Part shown: in pieces, positions 1 through 17,347 of the stretch
Layout of the letters: every line of letters starts with the position of its first letter
Numbering within the stretch: the stretch's first letter is position 1
Translations under genes and position numbers: made by a program
The notes under the pieces: generated by a model
Databases searched by the model: none
The model's input: the letters and a program-made list of their open reading frames with translations, nothing else
What the model was told of the DNA's origin: nothing
Source of the DNA: Pristionchus mayeri
Lineage: Eukaryota > Nematoda > Chromadorea > Rhabditida > Neodiplogasteridae
NCBI GenBank assembly: GCA_036245805.1
Contig: BTRK01000003.1
Location: 27,414,685-27,478,684, forward strand
Reading direction: 5' to 3'
DNA: 64,000 bases

Positions 1-568
1 AATAATTCACATGGTAGTGTAAGGTATAAAATATTCAACGGTCATTTTAAGAGGGAAGAGCAACTCACATATCTCCGTATGACGTGGCGGCCGGTTGAGG
101 GCAAGCGAATGAAATTGTTACATTCCACGCTGCTCTTAAAATAAACGCCATGAATACTAAGTTATAAAGACATCCAGGCATCAACGCCCGGACAGGATTG
201 CTGCTGAGTCCCAAAAACCACAGAATGTACCCAATATTTCAGTCACAAAACAGACAGTGTTTATATAAATTTACTCCCATATCACAACATTTAAAAACAG
301 TTAAAAAAGATATCTGGAAACGGATAAGGTGGGAAGGGATGAGGCGTCTGCATCCTTGGTGGCGTTCACGAGTCAATGAGTTCAGGAGACCACAGATCCA
401 AGCTTCCACGAATCGGCTCGATCGCACGAGGCAAACCCGATCTGCACGGAGTAATTTGCATCACGCAATGATCGAACGATAATTCAAATAAGCATTCCGC
501 GCAACAGAGAAAAAAGAGCAGACAATATTTGTGCGAATGAAACTTTGATTGCAACGAACGCGATGAGC

Positions 569-860
569 ATGCAACGACATACCCATCAGCGATGGATAAT
601 AACAGTATAACAAATAACGATGAGAGCGCCACTTTTACGGCAATAGAAGCTCAAATGGATGCATTAGCCAACTTCTGCTTGTATGAAGGCATTGGTGAAA
701 CTAAGCGCTCAAGACAGATCAAAGTTTACAAAAAACGCGACAAAAATGCAACGACATATCCATCCGTGAGACGTAATAACTTTTTTAAAAATAACAATGA
801 GAGCGCCAATTTTACGTCAACACAAGCTTAAATGGATGTAGTAATCAATTTCTGCTACGA
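569..860. repeat. Diverged direct duplication of about 115 bp
   Basis: Two segments, about 569-683 and 746-860, share the same succession of words: GCAACGACATA, then GATGAGAGCGCCA versus AATGAGAGCGCCA, TTTTACG, and an AAGCT..AAATGGATG block. The copies are in direct orientation about 177 bp apart and clearly diverged. No coding sense was found in either. Confidence 0.5.
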
Positions 861-1798
861 CTAAAAATTAGTCGCTAGCATCCGCTCATCATAGAACAAA
901 ACAAGTGAATTCTGGCAGAAAAACGCGAATTTGTAAAACACGTAATAACATTTAAAATCGCGATGACATTCCGGATATTAAAGCATGGTCTGATGGCGGA
1001 CTCGATAGCGATAAATATTCCTGCTACTATCAAAAATATAAGTAAACAACTAACGAATTGGGGCCATTTAACCTTCTCTCTCCGTTCAAAAAAATGAGGG
1101 AGCGCCGTATTTTTAAGACCGGGAACTGGCCAATCTACGGTAATTTTACGAAGTTTTAAGTATCGCTAACTGGTCCGCGTCGCGGTTTTCTGCCGGACTA
1201 CTTTTCCACTGTTTAACGGGCCGTGACGGTGTATGAATCTGTTCTCGGTTTTTGTTTTTACCGTCATTTCAATCGTTCAACATTTGAGCATTACTTATAT
1301 CATGGAATAAAGTGAGTCATGATAATTGTTCAGTTATATATGGGATAGTGGTAATTTCTCCTACGAATACATATGTAAAAATTCACGGCATTTTGCGTAC
1401 ACACAAAACCAAGACCCCGCCCACTACACCACCGCCAGGTTGCGGCATGGTGCGCGCACCTGGCCACACAAGACCGGAGCCGGAAAAAAGTCATTGCAGA
1501 AACCCTGATATCGATTGAAAATATCGATTGATTTTTGGTCCTATGCCGAAATCCCTTGCGCAAAGTTAATGGATACGGTAACATTCAAAAATTTAATAAT
1601 TCCCACGGTGGTGTGCACAAAAGTCGGCGCGTGCGTTTGGGGGTCTGTAAGTGGTTTCGTCAACCTGCAATTCGGACCGTGAAATGCCGTGTAAAAATAA
1701 AAATTAAAAAAAATTTAAAAAGTCAGTTGGTGACTGAATCTGTTGTGTGCTTGTGATTCATCTCTCACCGTACACCACGCTCCGATCTCAAATAAAGC

Positions 1799-2095
1799 GA
1801 AATTTCGGCAAATGTTCTTACACAATCGCACAATCACACAATAATGTTATTTTCTTAAGGTGCGCAATAAATCGTGTGACCAACATAATTATTGTGCGCT
1901 TACACAATTAATAGCGCACAGTAATGCTAATACATGCTATTCATCATGCTGCTGTGTGTTCGCACAATATATTGTGTGGTGCTAAAATTCTACACATATT
2001 GTGCGTTGCGCGATCACACGATATATTGTGCAGTAGAAAAATAAACCATTATTGTGTGATTGTGTGATTGTGTAAGAACATTTGCCCGAAATTTC
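1799..2095. mobile_element. Palindromic MITE-like element
   Basis: The ends are inverted copies about 48 bp long: GAAATTTCGGCAAATGTTCT at the left matches the reverse complement of the right end, with a one-base indel. They continue through an ACACAATC-rich block. The interior is built of many ACACAATA/TTGTGTG words in both orientations. There is no coding capacity, and I could not define a convincing target-site duplication. It sits just upstream of the SAP-domain gene. Confidence 0.65.
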
Positions 2096-2159
2096 CGTAT
2101 TTTTTCATTCATTATTTCCGTCGCTTATATGTGTTTAATTATTAATTTCAGAGCGTAAA

Positions 2160-3794
2160 ATGTCGCAGAATTATGAGAAGATGACGGTGGCTGAGCTGAA
2201 GGATATCCTCAAGGAGAAGAACCTTCCCACCACTGGAAAGAAGGCCGAACTCATCGAGAGACTTGCTGTCAGTTCATTCTCTTTTTATTTCATTATTTAT
2301 TTATATTTTAAAGTTTAAATGTTTAGTCCGCCAACGAGGATGAGCTACTCGGTCTGAACGAGCACAGCGACCCTTCCTCCAATCGTGAGTATGGCGCTGA
2401 TAGAAGTTTTGACACATTCGACCGTGCTTCTCCAGTGTAATGTATCTCTCTGCAGTGGATGTGAAGGCCCTGCTTGCGAGTCCGGACAAAACCGACGAAG
2501 CTGCGCTTCTCGACGCACCCGAGGTATGCCATTGTTTTAGTTGGTCTTTTGAAAAATTCATTTAAATATTGATTATCGCTCAATCATTTTTTAAACTTAT
2601 GCGTGTTTTTTCTGAGAACAAAAGATGCGTCGTAATTTACGACTCGTAAAACTGTGCCCACTGGCAGCGATCACATTACATCAGCATATTGGCGCCCTTT
2701 GCAGACTACGGATGCGCCTGCTACGAACGGGGACGCGCCCTCAGCCCCCGCCTCGACGACGGAACCGACCACTCCCAAGGCAGATCCCGCCGCCGGAGAC
2801 GCCAAATTGGCCAGAGCTGCGAGGTGAGATTATGCATATATCCCGTATCCCTATCTGATAACTATTACCTGTTTATTCTCATATTGTGAGGAATATATTT
2901 GAAAATTCCAAATGCTGTTCTCTAGATTCGGTCTGCCTGTCTCTGCCGAGCCTGCCTCAGGGGACAAGAAGGAGGAGCGAGCGCGCAGGTGCGTACATTT
3001 GCCCCCATTTTCAATCAGTTGTGTTTCGTCTCTGTCAGCTAGTCCTCAAAGGCACTTCCTTTGCCTCCGTAATGTTTGTAATAGGCCGTTTGCAGATTCG
3101 GTCTGATCAGTGCGCCTGCCACCGATGACGCGAAGGCCGCCCGCGCCAAGAGATTCGGACTGGAGACCAAGTGAGCACCGTTTGAAATTGATGGAGAGCG
3201 ATCGAATCAATTAGCAATATTTGAAATCAGTGCATCAACAGAATAATGTAATGTTCTCAGCACGCCCACGAATTCTCCCGCCGGCCCCCGCCCCGCAGTG
3301 GACGATGAGACGAAGAAGAAGCTGATCGACAGAGCTGCCAGGTGAGAACAACGGAAGAGTTCGCGCCAAGTTGTAAGGAAGTAATGTTGGAAAATAGTTA
3401 ACATTAATTTTCTATTGAATATGTTCTGTAAGAATTGATTCGATAAGTTATGTTTTAGTTTAATTAAGGTGCTGGCATCAAATTCCACTAGAGTATAAAC
3501 TATTTGCTTGATTCAGATTCGGTATTCCCGTGAGTGCTGATGGGAAGAGACACTCGTCCGAGGGAGGAGCCAAGACTGGCGCCGACCTCGACAAGTTGGC
3601 TGCTCGTGCTGCACGATTCGGAGTGTCCACTCCCGATGTGGAGGTGAGTATTAAAAATCATGAAGTGGATTGCAACTTTATTTGTATCCTGAATCGAGAA
3701 TCAAAACATACTCAAATGTGATTGGTTATTCGACCATTTTCAGTCCGAACTGAAGAAGAAGGCTCGTCTGGAGCGTTTCGCAGGCGCAGTCTGA
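2160..3794 (+). CDS. SAP-domain mRNA export factor, SARNP/Tho1-like
   Basis: Nine exons: 2160-2267, 2327-2384, 2456-2523, 2705-2823, 2926-2988, 3096-3170, 3261-3341, 3517-3643, 3744-3794; 249 aa. Residues about 7-36 form a SAP domain ([15 protein letters not shown] then [11 protein letters not shown]), a helix-loop-helix that binds nucleic acid. After an Ala/Pro/Thr-rich linker come repeated basic boxes of the form (A/K)RFG(L/I/V), about six copies, several of them starting an exon with AG|A phase. This is the arrangement of SARNP/CIP29/Tho1, which works with TREX and the UAP56 helicase in nuclear mRNA packaging and export; that role is inferred from the family. The start follows a TTTCAG acceptor by nine bases. 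A long 3' untranslated stretch runs to an AATAAA near 4408, and the RNF25-like gene starts about 85 bp later, suggesting an operon. Confidence 0.85.
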
Positions 3795-4497
3795 GCAGGA
3801 TGAGATGATGCCCCTACTCGATCCCCTCCCCTCCCTCACTAAACCGTGTCACATCGTCGTGCTCCATTGTACCCAGGCCCTTCTTCTTTATCGTTCGGTC
3901 CCTCCATTTCTCGATTCCCCACTGCACTCCTCCTTAATTCGTCACTCTCCTCTCATCTATCACCACTGTCAGTTCACTCCCCTTCCTCCTCTGTTGTATC
4001 TCTCTGATCTATCCTTGAATAGTAGTACCTTGCATGCCCGTAGTCGATTAGTCCATGTGAGTAGTGTACTGTAGCAGTGCACTGCCGCTGGCAAGGTTTC
4101 CTAATCGTCGTCGTGTGCAGGAGACGACTAGAGGACGCGTCTTCTGAAATCGCTCCTCCAATTCCCTCTTACATCCCAGGTCAGTTGTTTTTCCTCGTTT
4201 CTCATCATTCGAGCACGTCTATCGCCTTTCAACTCGAGGATTTGAAGGTGAGTGAGTATGTCACTGTTTAATCTATTCTATTTATAAACCTCGTTTTGCA
4301 CGAATCAGCACCCATTGCATCCCGCACTAATTGTTTAGTAGCTTTTTCGTTGTATGTTTACTTCTCGCATCTCCTCACAAACGTATGTTGTTATCAAAAA
4401 CAAGGATAAATAAAATGAAAAAAATGAAGATTGTGAACGACGTGAGAACGGTAGTGACTGTTGGTGAATATTTGATAACTGTGAATACTATCTAGAC

Positions 4498-9796
<5,299 letters not shown>

Positions 9797-10451
9797 AGAG
9801 AGATGAAGAGATCCCTCCATTCTACGCGTCCCACCAGCCTCCCTTTCGGGTAAGTAGATCATCCTAACACTAGTGTATTGATTGTTCAATTTGGTAGCTT
9901 GTTTTGTTGCTAAGTACCCCCGATTGTCGAACGAACAGGTTTTATTCTGCTACGTTGTCTTTTCGTGTTTGCCTTTATTCATTGTTTCTTAGTTTCGTGT
10001 TTTAACATTAAATGACAAGGAAATTGTTTGTTCAAAAAATATTTAAAATTTACAGTATGTTGAGTATGGAGGTGCGATATCTAGGCGGAGGGGTTGATTA
10101 TTCCGTTATCGATGAGGACGGGAATCTGGACTTCGAGCCAGGGGATAAGAGCGAGGAAGAGCAAGTGAGCGAGACCACACTTGGGAACGTTCCTGGAGTA
10201 ATGTATTTTCCAGCACTAGGCGAAGAAAAATTGGCCAAGTAGAACTCCAGAAGTTTCCTTTTCAGTTTGAAAATCTGGCTTACTTCGCCCAGAAATCCTG
10301 GTATTCTTCTGAGAGGGAGATTCTGTTATCACCGTAATGCTGAAAAATATCACATGATTCTTGATTACAGATGAGGGAACGTTTGCAGCTCGCATGAGTA
10401 GGGTGTGGGGGTACACCAGTCATACTATGATACTATACAAACTAATCTTAA
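9797..10451. other. Intergenic, no firm gene
   Basis: A 3' UTR-like stretch follows the RNF25-DUF167 stop codon. A short open frame at 10066-10242 (starting MEVRYLGGGVDY) has a protein-like composition but no recognisable domain and no exon partner, so I did not call it a gene. Confidence 0.4.
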
Positions 10452-11240
10452 CTAGGGCCCATAAGAGGTAAAAGTTCGTGTCTCAGCAATAGCGTTGTCC
10501 AGCAGAATGAGGTGGGGGGCGCCTTGAGGGTAAGTGATGGGTATGTGAAACGCAAAGTCAATCTTGTACCTGTAATGATATACGGTTCACTGCCGATTTC
10601 GACCGTGAATATCTATCTCTTATTCGTAAATATGATCATACAACGTCAAGAAATATAGTTCATAAACACTTGATCATATTGAGGAAGTAGTCGCACTGTC
10701 CGGACCATTCCCATACGGGGTTGATTAGCGACTGCATGAATCTGCACGAATTGTTTTGGAACATACACGAATAATCGAACAACAAATTAGATGAAAACAT
10801 GTAAATAAAACTCGTACTCGAATTGAATTGTTTCCTTCTCGTAGACTTCTTCCATAATAGCCTGGAATGAAAATGACATCATCTCCTCCTGAAATTATGC
10901 ATTCGAAAATTTGTTATGATATGTTAACTGCCGCTTGAAATATACCGTAGCACTCACAATGTTTCTATGTTTATCTTGTCTCCCATTGCGAATGTTTACT
11001 GCCGTTGTGCATCATTCGAATCCGGTTCTTAGCAAAATCGTCCGTCAATTCTTCGAGACCGACCAGATCACACTCGTCGTAAGTCTGCAGAGTTTAGTGC
11101 AAAATTAATTTGAGTTACGCGAAAACAAGTCTCACAGTGAGCCTTTTCACGAGTTCTTCTTATTCTCCCCTCGTGAAAAGGTGTCTCTGCATTGACAGAT
11201 CTCGCAGCTCATCCACGGTCATATTCCGATAATTTCGCGT
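10452..11240 (-). pseudogene. Multi-exon SAP-like locus, apparently degenerate
   Basis: On the minus strand several exon-like pieces have proper splice flanks. A start at 11240 gives a SAP-like helix pair (MTVDELRDLSMQRHLFTRGE), but the frame then hits TAA before continuing EELVKRLT into a GTGAGA donor. Later pieces read TYDECDLVGLEELTDDFAKN, EEMMSFSFQAIMEEVYEKE, FMQSLINPVWEWSGQCDYF and finally YKIDFAFHIPITYPQGAPH, ending in a stop at 10452. The last piece faintly resembles the UFC1 core (FDIPITYP), but I cannot establish homology. The in-frame stop could mark a pseudogene, a sequencing error, or a wrongly placed first exon. Confidence 0.35.
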
Positions 11241-11341
11241 CATAGAACTCACTAAAATGAATATTCTGCGTTGAATGAAACCTACTATGAATAAACGGCG
11301 ATAATGTTTGCGACATCGGATGCGTTTTACTATAAGAACGG

Positions 11342-11557
11342 TTAAAGTTACCGGACGAGGACAAAATTGACCCCCTATTTTTTGTCCTCCATCGAATAGC
11401 CGATGGCTGAATTAGTTGAGAATGAATGTAGAAAATGATAAAAATCAATAATAGCCTCAAGGGAAAGCCGGAAATGATCAGCGTAATCCCGCGCTCTCTC
11501 ACTTTTCATACTCTCTCGTACACGCGACCAGATTTCGTCCTCGTCCGGAAACTTTAA
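11342..11557. mobile_element. TTAA-flanked MITE, copy A
   Basis: The ends are TTAAAGTTACCGGACGAGGA and the inverse, ending CCGGAAACTTTAA; the outer TTAA is present on both sides. A second copy, in opposite orientation, lies at 19693-19927 with the same interior (CCCCCTATTTTTTGTCCTCC, GCGCTCTCTCACTTTT). TTAA flanks with inverted termini are the hallmark of piggyBac-type targeting. The assignment is tentative because the termini are AGTTACC rather than the usual CCC. Confidence 0.65.
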
Positions 11558-11641
11558 GTTGCACATATGAAAATTCTGTGTCCGGTGCAAAATTAATATG
11601 TCTAAACATCATGACAATAGAAGTAGCTGACACTGTCTCTC

Positions 11642-11876
11642 CAGGGTTCGAAAGCCTAGGGTGAACTTGGTTCCATTTTGGGGGTGTACGTTTTGCCAAC
11701 CAAATTTAAAGCAAAACGAACACCCCACAAGTGAAAATAATATTATACCATGGCACGAACACCCACGGTATAAGACTATTTTCACTTCTGGGATGATCGT
11801 TTTGCATTAAATTTGGTTGGCAAAACGTACACCCCCAAAAAATGGAACCAAGTTCACCCTAGGCTTTCGAACCCTG
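11642..11876. mobile_element. hAT-type MITE, copy 1
   Basis: The element starts CAGGGTTCGAAAGCCTAGGG and ends with the exact inverse (CTAGGCTTTCGAACCCTG). It is bounded by the perfect 8-bp duplication TGTCTCTC (11634-11641 and 11877-11884). CAGGG termini plus 8-bp duplications are diagnostic of hAT transposons. There are long inner inverted arms, including TTGGTTGGCAAAACGTACAC, and no transposase. A sister copy lies at 19374-19606. Confidence 0.88.
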
Positions 11877-11979
11877 TGTCTCTCACAGGGCATACCCAAT
11901 ACGACGAGAGACTATGCCTGGCTAGGTCATTTGCAGAGAGTGACCGAGACTGCCTCTCCCTACGAAGAGAGATCGAGGG

Positions 11980-12347
11980 TTAAAGTTTCCCAACACCCAT
12001 GGAAATAATTTGAATTGGCGGGAGTACCCTGATCACGACAAAACGAGCGAGATAGTGTGTAAAAGGGAGAGAGCGGGCGTGATCAGGCAACTCAAACTCA
12101 TACTTTGTGGCTCTACGCTAATGAAAATATTGAATTTCTATTATTTTCATTATTGGAGTTTAACTAATTACAGCTCGTTCTATTTATGGTGCGTTTATTT
12201 TTTTGATTTGACCCCTCATTTCTCGTTGTTTGACCCCCCGGACGAGTCATTCTGACCTAGCAATGAGGGGGATCGGCGACGATAAACACACCATTACATT
12301 GTGAAATAATATAGAAAGGCATTTTCAAGGGTGTTGGGTAACTTTAA
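11980..12347. mobile_element. TTAA-flanked MITE, second subfamily
   Basis: The inverted ends are TTAAAGTTTCCCAACACCC and GGGTGTTGGGTAACTTTAA. The outermost bases (TTAAAGTT then CC) match those of the 11342 and 19693 elements, but the interior differs, so this is a related subfamily probably mobilised by the same enzyme. There is no convincing coding sequence inside. Confidence 0.65.
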
Positions 12348-13158
12348 CGCGGGCTACAGACACTCATTTCTGCCACGTTGTCAGTTTTTTGTCTTCACAG
12401 TTTTTACCGATTCATTGATAGATTTCCAGTGGTCTGTTCTGTCGTCAATAGAAATACTGCCTGACAGTCTTCATATTATTAGTTATTTTATCCAATTGAG
12501 CGTAACTGATTACATTGAGTGTGAAATTGGCACGATTCATCAAGACTCCGAGAGAGCGAGAAATGGAAGGACGGCAGTAGAAATGAAGGGCGTGAAACAA
12601 ACCTATGAAGAGCCAAATGTTAGTGGAGTTTACGAGAGCACCATGCAACAGAAATGAAGGAAACATTGAGCAGAGCGAGAGAACAATCCATTGATTCTAC
12701 AGTAATTCACGACTAGACATTCGAAATACGGGGCAGATCTGGTGCAAGACATTAGGTTGTTGAAGTGTCAAAGGGATATCATATGAGATATTTACAAACA
12801 ATATCCATCTAGCCTATTTATTAACTGAATTAGCGAGTGAGCGAGGGAGAACGATAAAGCTTTTGATGTGAGGGGCAATCGATTGTCGCGGAAGTAAATA
12901 ACATGAAACAATCTGTGACAAGACGGGGAAGGGCGGGATCGATATTAAGGATACGGTAGTGGTAAGGACGGGGTCGGGGGAAGATAAGGCACTTGACTAT
13001 TGATTAACGCGGGTCGATACAGCAGGGCTAGAGAGGGGGGGGGGGCATTTGATGCATATAACAAGTGAGAAAAGGGAGGAGGTCGAGGTGGTCGGAGCTA
13101 CTCGAATCGTCTAATCGATTCTTGCTCTCATCTACAGTATCTCCGATAGGGGTGGAGC
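12348..13158. other. Intergenic 3' flank of ILK
   Basis: No gene seen. The sequence is AT-rich with a G-tract near 13035. Its right part is the presumed 3' UTR of the minus-strand ILK gene. Confidence 0.5.
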
Positions 13159-16100
13159 TTAGCTGGACATCTTCTCTAGGATGGGGATGATCTGGTCGAA
13201 GTTGGGTCGTCGTCCGGCGTCTTCGTTGAGGCAGATGTTGAGGAGTCGTCCCATGGACTGGGCGATGCCAGGGGGAATCGGGACACGGAGACCCTCCAGG
13301 GCAATCTGCAAACAGAAACATTCGGGATAAGATAATATTTATTCATCTATAAAATCAAGCTCACGTGATTCTTGATTCGAAATCAGATCCCATCAGATTC
13401 CTTTTATCAAATTTATATGGAATTTAAAAAATTCGAATTCAGCAAATCGATGGTTCTTCCCGTTACGCAAAAATATCCGTCAACCGCACCTTCATTCCGC
13501 ACTCCATGGGCGATAGATCTGCGAAGGGCACTTCTCTCGTGTTCAACTCCCACAGCAGCACTCCGAATGACCACATGTCGGCTGCACGGATGTTCAGCTG
13601 GTCGGGCGACCGTTGCAGGGCTGCAGGGGAAGGAACGTTCAAGGGATGAACTATACTATGATCACTATGTATCACTTGAGCTACTCAGAGCCACTATGTA
13701 ATCAGGATTGATTTTAAAATAACGGAAAACAAAAATAACGATTCATCATGACTCCTTTTCTTAACCATGGCTGAATTCCCCCTCTCTCAGCTGACCTTCG
13801 GGACTCATCCATGCGGGTGAGTATGCCCTGCCCACTTCCTGGAAGGAGAACTTAGTGTCTGCCATCGAAATCTTCGCAGTCAATTCCTCGTCCACTACCA
13901 CGTGCTTAGAAGAGAGGAAGTAACTGAAAAAAAGAAGAAGGGATCAATTCTCGATAGTTGTTCAACTCAGGGGAAAAGTTTGTTACATCAGTGTTCGTCA
14001 TTACTCCATAAGGACTTCGGGGTCATTGATTCATCCCTTGGCAGGATTATTGCAAAAAATAACAATTTTAGTCAAGCGCGATCCGAAATGAAAAAACGTG
14101 TAATATCACGGATTAAGTAGTGAGAGTAAATTGGCTGGATGCTCGTGGGGACTAAGAATATACTGACCGCAGTACGAGGGGGTCGAGCGAGTGCAGGTAG
14201 GACATTCCACGGGCGATGTTCAGAGCGAATCGAAGGGCTTGCGAGTGATCGATCACCACCGCTGCAAGAGAAAACCATCAATTCAATATTTGCAATATGC
14301 ACTCCATAGAAACAACCATTACCAATCTGCCGATTATTCGCTATGATGTACATGTGAAAGTGTGGTCATTGCACAGTCAGAAAAAAGTACCACAATCAAA
14401 AACGCCATAACTATAGGAGGGATTAGGTAGCTGAACTGACAACTCTGTTCGTGGAGTACGTTGTAGAGGGATCCGAATGGCATGTACTGCGAGATGACGA
14501 CGAGATTGGGAGGCTGATTGGCGAAGGCAAGCACCGGGCAGATGTTGTCGTGCGCGAAGATTCTGAAGAGGGTACGGTCAATGGTTAATTAGATCTTCCA
14601 CAATTTATTATCTCGGTGTTAACCAAACTGAACCCTTTGCTCGATCGATTTCCTTGCATTCTCTTCTTCGGCACATATCACTTATTGCACTTCATAAATT
14701 ACGCAATAACTCAAGACTTGCTTCTTTACTACTTCAAGACTTCACTTCAAGACTTTACTTCAAGACTTATTTCCAAAGCGTTGATTATTTATCGCACTTT
14801 GAAAACAACGTGTTGATTAAAAATTTGTCAACAAGTTGTTTGTTTTCGACACTCTACTCAAGAGATGTAGTATCTCATAGAATGAATTTCCTCCTATCTC
14901 GTCTTCCTCGTCTATCCCTTCCCCTCCTCTAACCTGAGTGCGGGTGCCTCCGTTTGGAAGTCTCTGCTGATTCTCGGAGTAACCTCAGCTACGGAGATGA
15001 TGCGGGCGACGATATCATTGCCCTGCCACTTTCCCCTCCACAGCTCACCCGAGTGAGACTCCGCGATCTACAATCCATCCCATTGCATTTTTGACATGTT
15101 GGTTAACATTTACAATTCGATAAAAGAACTATGAGTGCTTTTAATGAATATATCAGGTGATATTTCTTCTATCCATTTATCCCCTTCTCCCTTTCTGCAA
15201 TTCCTCACCTTGGTGATGAGATTGAGACTGCTCACATCCACTCCTGTGTACCTCGAGAGAGTCGCGTCGCGTGTCCGACTCTTCGTGCCCTGCAATGGCA
15301 TCATTCTATTTATCTAATTGGAATATTACAACATAGCTACTTAGGCCCATCGACAAATCTGGCACTTACATGGTATGGAATATATTTCATTCGGTAGGGA
15401 CATAGTAAACAACGCAAAGTAAAAAGCGACAGAACCTCAACGTGGGCTGCCCTAATCATCCCAGCATCATCAACCGTACCTTGAATGTCTGATCCTTGAA
15501 GGCTGCCTTCGAATTGGGATCCTGGCCGTGCTCACGGGCGATCTCTACAATCACATCCATCCCACCCATTCCGTTCTTCCTTTTATCGGAATAGATCACT
15601 CATTGTCAGAGTTCTCCGTCATCGTAGATGTCGTTGTCACTCCGTATTCATCAATGAATTCTCCCCCTACCTGCGATGGTCTGTACACACTGTGGCTGGC
15701 AGACATCGAGAGGAGTGAGTCCCTTCCTGTTGCACACTCCCACCAGAGCTCCCGCCTCGATCAGGTCCTGAAGGCACATCATTCGGTCTATCCTTTTTTC
15801 GGAAAAAAGAGCACATCTACATAACTAGTAATGAATCGTACTCTCTGCCGTACCTCAGCGATCTGTTCGTATCCGTTGAAGCATGCATAGTGGAGGGGCG
15901 TCATTCCGTGCTCGTTCGTCGCGTGCACGTCTGCCTTGCGCATTAGAAGCTTCTGAAAGAGGGAAGAGTCAGATGATATAGATTATTTTTATGCATGATC
16001 AGCGGTGAACGAGTGAGATGTTTTAAGGTTGGAGCATATTTTAACCGAACATGAGGGAATGATTTGCTCGTGTCATACATGATGACAATTACTATATTGA

Positions 16101-17347
16101 AAATAAAACAATAGGATTGCGGGTATACTAGTTCTTCTAAAATCAAGCATAGTGATCTATCACCACAGCTACCTATATCCCCACGCAATATCTCTCTTTC
16201 AGAAGAACTCACGACGACGATCATTCTGTGTCCATGGGAGGCTGCCAGATGGAGAGCCGTGTCGTCGCCCATATTCGTCGCGTTCACACGAGCACCTGCA
16301 GAGGTCAAAGATCATTGCAAGGAACTAAATATCATTTTCGAATACGATACATCGATTGAAAAAATTGAAGTTTTGTATTCAGTAATACTTATTTTTTCGT
16401 AGATTATATTTTTATAAGCATTTTCGAATGGAGTAGTAGTTCCGTTTCAATGGCGTGTAGAATATAATTTTGATAATTATCAACCCTCCTGCTCATTGCA
16501 TTCCAATTATACGCTTCTTACAATTATTTTCAGAGCATGTGCCACACAATATCCAATTCCAATTCATCTCATGCCTATCGAAAAGAAAGATCAAAGGCCA
16601 TCCCCTCCATTCACCCCTTCCCAGCAGCATCTCGACGATGATGGTGTGGCCTGCCTTCGCTGCCCAGTGAAGGAGAGAGAACGCGTGGTCGTCACTGAGA
16701 GGAAAAAACGATGATTTGTTAGATTGGACAAACGTGATGACCAACACAGGAAAGCAAGGGACTTCTTCGGTTTCTGGCCACCCCCCCCCCCCTCTCCCTC
16801 ATCTAGCCCACTCATTTCTAGGCATTCCTCCCTGATTTTCGGCCGCTCAACCCCTCAATAATGGTCGGGAATGGGAAATTTGGGGGGGGGGGGGGGTGGC
16901 CAGAAACCGAAGAAGTGCCGAAAGCACTATCCCACTACCAATTCAATGAATCGCTGAAACATCTGAGTTACGTGGATACTTTTTCCAGGATAATAAAGCA
17001 CTTGAAAACATCATATTTCAGAATCTACGAGACGTTGTTTAAATGTCTTAGGTCGGAGAAAAAATATTGCAATCAATAAATAAATGAATGGCTCACCCGA
17101 CATTCAGATCGTGTTCGTGGTCATCCAGCCACACTCGCACCTGAGAGATCAAAGATCAACGGGGTGAACAACGAAAAAATTGAACATAGCGAAAATAAAG
17201 AAAACAAAAGTCAAGAGATCAAAGATCACATCTCCGTGACTTTCTTCTAACCTGGAATGCATTGCCCTCTCGCACCCATCCGAAGACGTCCTCCATGATG
17301 ATGGGCACATTGGGTTTGTGTGCATGGTAGTGAGTGGAGAGAGACAT
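13159..17347 (-). CDS. pat-4: Integrin-linked kinase (pseudokinase)
   Basis: Fourteen exons on the minus strand from 17252-17347 to 13159-13305, all in phase; about 465 aa (human ILK 452). The N-terminal ankyrin repeats include [38 protein letters not shown] and [19 protein letters not shown]. The kinase-like lobe contains [47 protein letters not shown] and the C-terminal ILEKMSS. The HRD motif is absent and DFG is replaced by ADTKFSF, as expected for ILK, which scaffolds PINCH and parvin at integrin attachments rather than phosphorylating. The beta-3 lysine position reads Arg (IVARI). A start at 17347 is preferred because an AATTCAG acceptor lies nine bases upstream; the classical MEDVF start is 17296. 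Intron 2 holds a small inverted-repeat element. Confidence 0.93.
16768..16912. mobile_element. Small inverted-repeat element in an ILK intron
   Basis: ACTTCTTCGGTTTCTGGCCA followed by a C-tract is repeated in inverse orientation after a short spacer (G-tract, then TGGCCAGAAACCGAAGAAGT). The element is about 145 bp with arms of about 30 bp, and has no coding capacity. No clear target duplication was found. Confidence 0.55.

Larger units (their letters stand above)
1..2159. other. Gene-poor left flank
   Basis: AT-rich sequence with only short open frames that do not join into an exon chain. It contains a diverged direct duplication (about 569-860) and a palindromic MITE-like element (1799-2095), described separately. 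The last bases before the first gene (TTTCAG ending at 2151) fit a splice or spliced-leader acceptor. I see no other gene here. Confidence 0.6.

Noticed and set aside
11817..12008. Plus-strand frame beginning inside a MITE
   Set aside because: It starts in the hAT MITE arm; the same peptide start appears on the other strand of the same element.
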